DNA of 64,000 nucleotides from Portulaca oleracea (taxonomy: Eukaryota > Streptophyta > Magnoliopsida > Caryophyllales > Portulacaceae): positions 22,797,594-22,861,593 of the forward strand of contig CM055881.1 in NCBI GenBank assembly GCA_029582165.1, written 5' to 3'. This document shows, in pieces, positions 58,501 to 64,000 of this stretch. The notes beneath the pieces were generated by a model. It was not told the origin of the DNA. It saw only the letters and a list, made by a program, of their open reading frames with translations, and did no database searches. Within the stretch, counting starts at the first letter, position 1. Every line of letters starts with the position of its first letter. The position numbers and the translations under genes are program-made.

Positions 58501-61500
58501 GGTAATTCTTTAGTTTTATTTCAATGTAATTTTGTTCACCTTTGTAGTTTATTCTTACTTTTTTAGTGGTGCACATTACATAAAGTTTACTTATGAACTC
58601 TTTTAAATCAATCATGTATCCATTTTGAGATTTTGATACCATCAAACATGTATAATAAATAGCCTTCATATTTCGAGTTTTGGGATCCTGAACACAGTTG
58701 TAGTGAAACTGCTCAATATTTTCTCAGCATGCCTGTGAATATTGAAGGTTATCCTCATGACTGTGAAATCGATTTGAAACTGTTCAAGTGGCAATGAAGA
58801 ATCCCTTGAAAACTTTGGATATCAGCCTGCGTCAGTGGATCCTAGAACTGCTAGTTTCTTGGAATTGTCCAAAATGTTCCATACTTGAAATGAATGATTT
58901 TGAGGTTTGGACAAATTCCCCACCTGTTGGCCTAGGCTTTAGGAGGAAATTTATGGTTAATGATTCACAAGTGCATGCATCCTGTTCTATGTTCCGGGCC
59001 GCAATTTCATCAAGATATCTTAGTGGGGCTCACTCTTGTAGAGATCAAGTTGACTAAGCTATTTCTGAGTCCAGACCAGGCTTCAAAGTATAGTTACCAG
59101 TATTGCCTCCTTGGTTTGTTCCTAAATGTGGATCGCTACTTTGCATAAATTCAGTCTTAGTGTTGGCTTCAGTATGCTTAGTACCTGAGCAGGTTAGCTA
59201 TCCCTATTGTAACTCGGTTGGTCTACTCTTTTTCCTCTTCTCTAGTGTAGTCGATCCCTTTTGATTGTTCCTACCCACCTTAGAGTTGACTCAATTTATG
59301 CAAGGCAACATTTTTCTCTTGTATTTTTTTTTCTCTAGGAAGAAGGGGGGGGGGGGGGGGTTGGTGGTGTGAGCCTGTTAGCGTGGCAGATTATGGACAG
59401 GAAACAAAGGGTTATATCATGAGTTGTAAGTACGATAAAACCCATGATGCTGAGGATTGAACGCTTATTTTAGCAAGAAGTTTAGGAATAATAATAATTA
59501 GATATTCTATATGTTTTAGTTTCCTATTCTTGTTAGGAATATTATAGTTTCTAAGTTTGATTATGAATATTATGTTAGTTTCCTAGTTTAATTAGGAATA
59601 TTATGTTAGTTTCCTATTTTTGTTAGGTTTAGTATTACTGTATTAGGCAGGTTGTTTACCTAATAAGGGTGCGACAAATTACATTGAGTTCAATATTACA
59701 AATTATTATTGACTATGCATAGAGAGACCAATCTTTTCCTGAATCCAACACAGAGATGTTGAATTCTCTTCGTTAGTTCTCCATCAATCTGGTATCAGAG
59801 CATGTTCTCACTTCTCTATCAATTTGGTATTAGAGCAAGTTCCCGATTCCGAGGCTCACCCAAATCCTATTCCGCTGCCGCCCAATCTTTAAAAAAAAAA
59901 AAAGAAAAGAAAAGAAAGCCAAATCTGCCCAGAATCCCTAGCAGTTAGCACTGCCCCTGGCTGAAACCACCAGCAACCACCATCGACTGTCATCAACCAC
60001 CATCCGTCCACCACCCCGATTAGGCAACCCCACACCGCCATCCGTGCAGTGTAACCCTAAAATCCCCAATTTCACAAACCCTTATTTGCAAAATTCCCAA
60101 TTATCAAGTCCTAATTCCTCAAATTCATTCTCAATTTGCCATCAACTTGTTACCCAATTTGGCCTGAAACCCCTTTATTAATTGTGCTAGACCAGCCCTA
60201 GATTGGTTCCAATTGTTACACCTGATTTTGCGAAACCCTAGATTGCGAATTTTGTTCGTGCTGCCTTGCTGTGCCTGCTGTTAGGTGGCGCTCGCTACTG
60301 CCGAGGATTCTCAGAGAAGGTCGACAGGTTGTTTTCGGTGCTTGCCCGCTGTCGCTGTAGACTTTGGTTGTCGGAGTTGTCACTTGTGTTACTGCCCATT
60401 GGGTGCTGCTGTGGCTGTGTATCATTATACTACTGCTGGTGCTGCTGGGTGCCTGAGTGAAGTTGTTGACTTTCAATTTCAACACACTAATGGTGGAACT
60501 CGTTGGATGCATCACATGTTGCTAGACTGTTCTTTAGGGACATTGTTCGTCTCCGTGGGTTGCCGCCTTCTATTGTGTCTGATAGAGATGTAAAATTTGT
60601 GAGTCATTTCTGGAGAACCTCATGGAAATTGTTTGGTACTTCAAATTTTTTTGCTGCTTTTCACCTGCTAACTGGTGGCCAGACTGAGGTTGTCAACCGC
60701 AGTCTAGGCAACCTTCTTAGGGGTCTTGTGGGGGAAAAGCCTAGCACTTGGGATTTGGTATTACCCACTACAGAACTTGCTTATAACAACTTTTTGAATA
60801 AGTCCACGGGTAGGAGTCCTTTTGAGGTGGTCCATGGGGTTGTTCCTCGTCTTCCTCTTGATTTAGTGCCATTGCCTATTGATTCTTGGTCTGCTGAATT
60901 TGCTGAATCTTTTGCTAAACACATTCGTGCGGTGTATATAGATGTTCAACATAAACTTGCACACAGTAATGAAAATTATAAACTTGCTGCTAATGTGCAT
61001 TGTAGGAAGTTGGAGTTTAATGAAGGAGATTTTGTGATAATCCAGATTTTTCCTAAACGCTTTCCGAAATAGTCTTTTAAAAGCCTCTATTCTAGAATGT
61101 CTAGTCCTTGTTGCATTTTAAAACGTCTTGGCTCCAATGCTTACTTGCTTGACTTACCTCCCGAATTGGTGATTAGTCCTATCTTCAATGTTGAGGATTT
61201 GACACGTTACCGAGGTACTTTGGAGCCCCCCTACGTTTTCTGCGAGTGTCACTGGTGGTTTTGCTACTTCTTTAGTTTCGGTGCCTCACTTACCTCTAGT
61301 TGCGCTCTTGCCTGTTGATGACATTGAAGCCATTCTTCATGATGAGGCTATGAGTAAGACTACTGGTGGCTTTCAATATTACCTGGTTCATTGTAAAGGA
61401 TGCTCTCCTTCAAGTAATTCTTATGTCCCTGAAGATGATCTTCATTACCTTGTGCTGGAGTTTTTGGATGAGCATCTATAAGAAAGTTATTCGTACGCGA

Positions 61501-64000
61501 GTGTTCCAAGCTGAGGAGAAATGATGTAGGATTGAAGACTTATTTTAGGGAGAAGTTTAGAATAACAATGATTAGATATTTTATTTGTTTTAGTTTCCTA
61601 TTCTTGTTAGAAATATTATAGTTTCCTAGTTTGATTAGGAATATTATATTAGTTTCCTACTTCTATTAGATTTAGTATTAGGCATGTTGTTTAGCTAACA
61701 AGGGCTTTGCTAGCCTTTATGAGGCAGACCACATTGAATAGTGAATATTTGAATATTACAATTATTATTGATTATGTACAGGCATGTTAATCTTTTCCTA
61801 AATCCAGCGCGGGAATGCTGATTATGTAACCTCTTCAATCTTATTACATGATTCTGAGGAGGATAATTCTGCTTATATCTTGCAGGGTTCTTGCTACATA
61901 TCCTTTCAAACGTGCTGAGCTTCAGCAGATATGTGATCAGTTCTTTGGCTGGCCTCCAGAGAAAACAGGTCCTTACCGTGCGATTAAAGACCTGATCAAA
62001 TTTGCATATTGCTTTGTGTTTGTGTTGCTTGATGCTTTATTTACACAAGGAATATATCATTTTAATCATATTCCTGGAAATATATGGGTCCGAAGTCTGA
62101 ACTAGTCTAATTGCATCTCTCTGGAGATTAGCGACAGCAGAATGCTCTTGTTCCATAGTACAAGTAATTCTTTTGCACTTCAATCCAGAATAATTGTTGT
62201 TAAGCAAGGCCTGCTTTTTTGGGCCTTGGAATTGTAGGCAAAGCATAACTATTCTATAGTCTATAATGAGTCTGTTCAGGTTCCTATAAAAAAAAATGAG
62301 TCTGCTCAGGTTTGCCATTCCTAGTTTTACTGTTTGGAAAAGGTGAAAGATTTTGTAAACCCAAATTTGGCATTTTTACTCTGTATTTGTGTCTCCTGGA
62401 AATGTTTTAAGATTTAGAAAAAAATGTTTGAGAACTTATTTAGAACTGGAATTTATAGAAACGTGTTCTCAAAATAGGGTTTTGCGCAAACATCTCCAAA
62501 GGGTGATATCAATTTGGAAAAAAAATTCATGGTTTTCAACTTTCAAGAACTGAATACCGAGCAGCATGCTGGTACTAATTTCTGTATATAATATTCCTTA
62601 TATCATTATATGTATGTTACTTTGTGTAATTAAATTCTGATTGCATAGCTACATCATAAGACCACTACATGATGATCACAAGTTCACAACACAATTGAGC
62701 TGAGTGGGATGGCACAGCCCATCTCTTTGGCTGCTATGTAGTGTTATAGTGCCCTCTTTTAGCCACCAGAAAGAACTTTGATATTCATGATCACCCTTTG
62801 CTTTACAAAGCAACTCTGAAATAGGGTATTGTATGTCCGTTCATTTCCCTTAGATTCCCAAATCAGGTTTAGAAAATTTTCTCTGGTTGTATTTCGTCCC
62901 CTTGTAGATAATTCCGGACATAACTGGGCTTAGTAGTCTTTTACATTACAAGCACCCTCAATCTAATGATGTTCCTTTTATTTTATTTTTTTAATCTTGT
63001 GTGTGTGTTTGGGGAGGGTGGGGGAGAGTAACTTAGCTCAAATCTCCCCCCTATTTACTCACGTGAAATGACTTCTTACACATTCTCAAAAAGTGGCTTT
63101 TCCATATCTGATTTGCAAAAGTTATTTTTTTCTCCGTATCAGATGAGTATATTCTTCCAAGGATTGCTGAGAGAGAGCTGCGGAAATTTGCCAATTTGCG
63201 GTCATCATCTTCACGGTTAGGAGCTGCGCTGCCATTGGACAAGGTACTTCATGCTTCCTGGGGTGCCCCTCTCAATCAAGGCCCCCTCTCAAGTGAAGCC
63301 GAGTATCTACTATCTAGTTGCTAATATCTGAGTTCTATTAAGTAGTCTTTGCAAGAATAATCTCTAAACATTTGTTTAGATTGATTTGACATTGTGTCGA
63401 TTATGATAGCAAGCAAAGGTATTACAGATTTTTGAAAATGGACAAATAACTAAGTTATGTGAAGCTTCCACACATACAGCCAAAAAATTAAAAGAAGAGT
63501 AGAGCAAGGAGAAGAAAAAAGCAGAATTGACATCTCTGCATTGACTATCTTGAAATGATTTCCGTTAAACCATCAATTTTTGTGTTAATTTCAAGATAGG
63601 TCAGGGAAATTACACGTTAAGTCCAAAAATGAAAACAAGAGGATACAAATATAGATAAATAATCTTATATAATTCCTATAGTCACAACTCACTCATCTTT
63701 TCTTTTTTTTTTTTTGTTTTTTTTTTCCATCTATGCTTTACTATGTGCACAGATGCCAATTAAATGTCCTATTTCTGAAGTGTTGAAGCGCAGAAGAGTT
63801 CAAGGTAAGGAATGCTTTGAGGTTTCATGGGAAGAATTTGATGGCCTTAAAACATCCATAGTTCCAGCTGATCTTGTAGAGAGGTAATTTCAAGTTGGTG
63901 ATGTTTGCCTGCCTTTTGTTGATCATGTTATTCAAGGTTTGGTTCTGTAACCTGACTTGCTGCCAACAGATTCTGTTTGGTTGGTGGGATGACTTTCTTC
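52599..64000 (+). CDS. SEND1: RAD2/XPG-family structure-specific nuclease (SEND1 / GEN-like), 3' incomplete
   Basis: Thirteen exons with matching GT-AG phases: 52599-52666, 53031-53188, 53325-53386, 53480-53607, 54453-54504, 55060-55132, 55218-55291, 55900-55959, 56071-56242, 58402-58501, 61886-61968, 63143-63243, 63753-63883 (1262 nt, about 420 aa). The N-domain is MGVRNLWDILESCKKTLPLH with D30 (CIDLSCWMV) and D76 (DGAIPAVK). The I-domain has E142/E144 (IEEAEAQC), D163/D165 (SDSDVFLFG) and D215 (LLLGSDYSHGVHG), all metal-binding acidic residues of the family. Exon 13 reads a chromodomain-like ISEVLKRRRVQGKECFEVSW. This layout fits GEN1/Yen1-class Holliday-junction or flap nucleases acting in nuclear DNA repair. 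SEND1 is preferred over GEN1 from the N-terminus. A possible exon 14 starts near 63,971. Confidence 0.92.
56911..57152 (+). repeat. 122-bp tandem duplication in SEND1 intron 9
   Basis: AAGAGTAAAA starts both copies (56,911 and 57,033). Both continue through GTTTATTAGGTCA and TTGAAATGTGAAGTCGATG, with a few mismatches. Confidence 0.88.
59345..59360. repeat. (G)16 homopolymer in SEND1 intron 10
   Basis: Sixteen consecutive G, 85 bp before the 5' LTR of the intronic retrotransposon. Capable of G-quadruplex formation; the exact length may be a sequencing uncertainty. Confidence 0.85.
59790..59801 (+). promoter_or_regulatory. Primer binding site, initiator Met tRNA
   Basis: TGGTATCAGAGC just after the 5' LTR; a second, mutated copy (TTGGTATTAGAGCAAG) follows at about 59,824. 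Confidence 0.85.
60480..61481 (+). pseudogene. Chromovirus integrase C-half and chromodomain, broken
   Basis: 60,503-61,072 reads VRLRGLPPSIVSDRDVKFVS, a degraded HHxTxGQTEVVNRSLGNLLR motif, DLVLPTTELAYNNFLNKSTG and RSPFEVVHGVVPRLPLDLV: the catalytic-core end and C-terminal part of a Ty3/gypsy integrase. A TAG near 61,069 interrupts the basic C-terminal tail. 61,097-61,230 continues with SNAYLLDLPPELVISPIFNV. 61,320-61,481, in another frame, is a chromodomain: VDDIEAILHDEAMSKT, YYLVHCKGCSPSSNSYVPED (usual WKG changed to CKG). The first catalytic Asp block is missing upstream. Confidence 0.85.

Larger units (their letters stand above)
59445..61840 (+). mobile_element. Internally deleted chromovirus (Ty3/gypsy) inside SEND1 intron 10
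   Basis: Diverged LTRs at 59,445-about 59,788 and 61,522-about 61,840 share TAGTTTCCTATTCTTGTTAG and TTTAGTATTA..GGCA..GTTGTTTA. The primer site TGGTATCAGAGC (initiator Met tRNA) lies at 59,790-59,801. A purine tract AAGCTGAGGAGAAA (61,508-61,521) abuts the 3' LTR. The interior retains integrase and a chromodomain, but gag, protease, RT and RNase H are missing, replaced by about 700 bp of leader-like sequence. It lies in the same orientation as the host gene. No target duplication could be assigned, because the LTR ends are diverged. Confidence 0.85.

Noticed and set aside
59345..59360. G16 run as a functional G-quadruplex
   Set aside because: Possible, but equally a slippage tract or base-calling artefact; nothing else supports function.
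1..64000. tRNA, rRNA or organellar DNA insertions
   Set aside because: No cloverleaf-type sequence with A and B boxes, rRNA core, or plastid/mitochondrial gene was recognised by eye.

Overview
This window is nuclear DNA of a flowering plant, most likely a eudicot. The evidence is AT-rich intergenic DNA, GT-AG introns, genes matching plant-specific families, and dense nested transposable elements of plant lineages (Ty3/gypsy Athila and chromovirus, Ty1/copia, hAT, PIF/Harbinger, Stowaway, LINE). No species is claimed. No prokaryotic, organellar or CRISPR sequence was seen.

Four host genes could be built exon by exon with all splice phases agreeing. (1) 14048-16060 (+): cytosolic ribosomal protein eL24/RPL24, five exons, 162 aa, with site II and telo-box promoter motifs. 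(2) 16980-19384 (-): a methyl-CpG-binding-domain (MBD) protein, five exons, 359 aa, convergent with RPL24. (3) 28207-30678 (-): a membrane steroid-binding/MAPR protein, two exons, 221 aa. (4) 52599-64000 (+, runs off the window): a RAD2/XPG-family nuclease of the SEND1/GEN-like type, 13 exons built, all expected catalytic acidic residues present; intron 10 carries an internally deleted chromovirus.

The rest is mostly transposon. 1-6.8 kb holds LTR-retrotransposon debris: an antisense plant-mobile-domain (PMD) gene, 3' minisatellites, a polypurine tract, LTR copies and a nested pair of terminal-inverted-repeat elements. 7.05-12.45 kb is a two-LTR element whose 4.5 kb interior has no credible ORF. 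23.8-27.7 kb is two fused, decayed Ty3/gypsy pol fragments. 31.9-34.7 kb holds small DNA transposons, including a hAT element with a perfect 8-bp target duplication. 36-39.9 kb holds an Athila-like LTR region and the 3' half of a Ty1/copia element. 40,751-51,223 is a complete Athila-type element (5-bp target duplication, tRNA-Asp-like primer site, polypurine tract) that keeps gag, protease and the ATHILA ORF but has no reverse transcriptase, RNase H or integrase; its 5' LTR is interrupted by a 1.77 kb hAT element that itself contains a Stowaway MITE. A 5'-truncated LINE with poly(A) and target duplication follows at 51.85-52.45 kb.

No new protein-coding system was found. The best candidates for something undescribed are the non-autonomous retroelements, and the observation that several unrelated LTR families here carry arrays of short CG-containing palindromes in otherwise AT-rich DNA.
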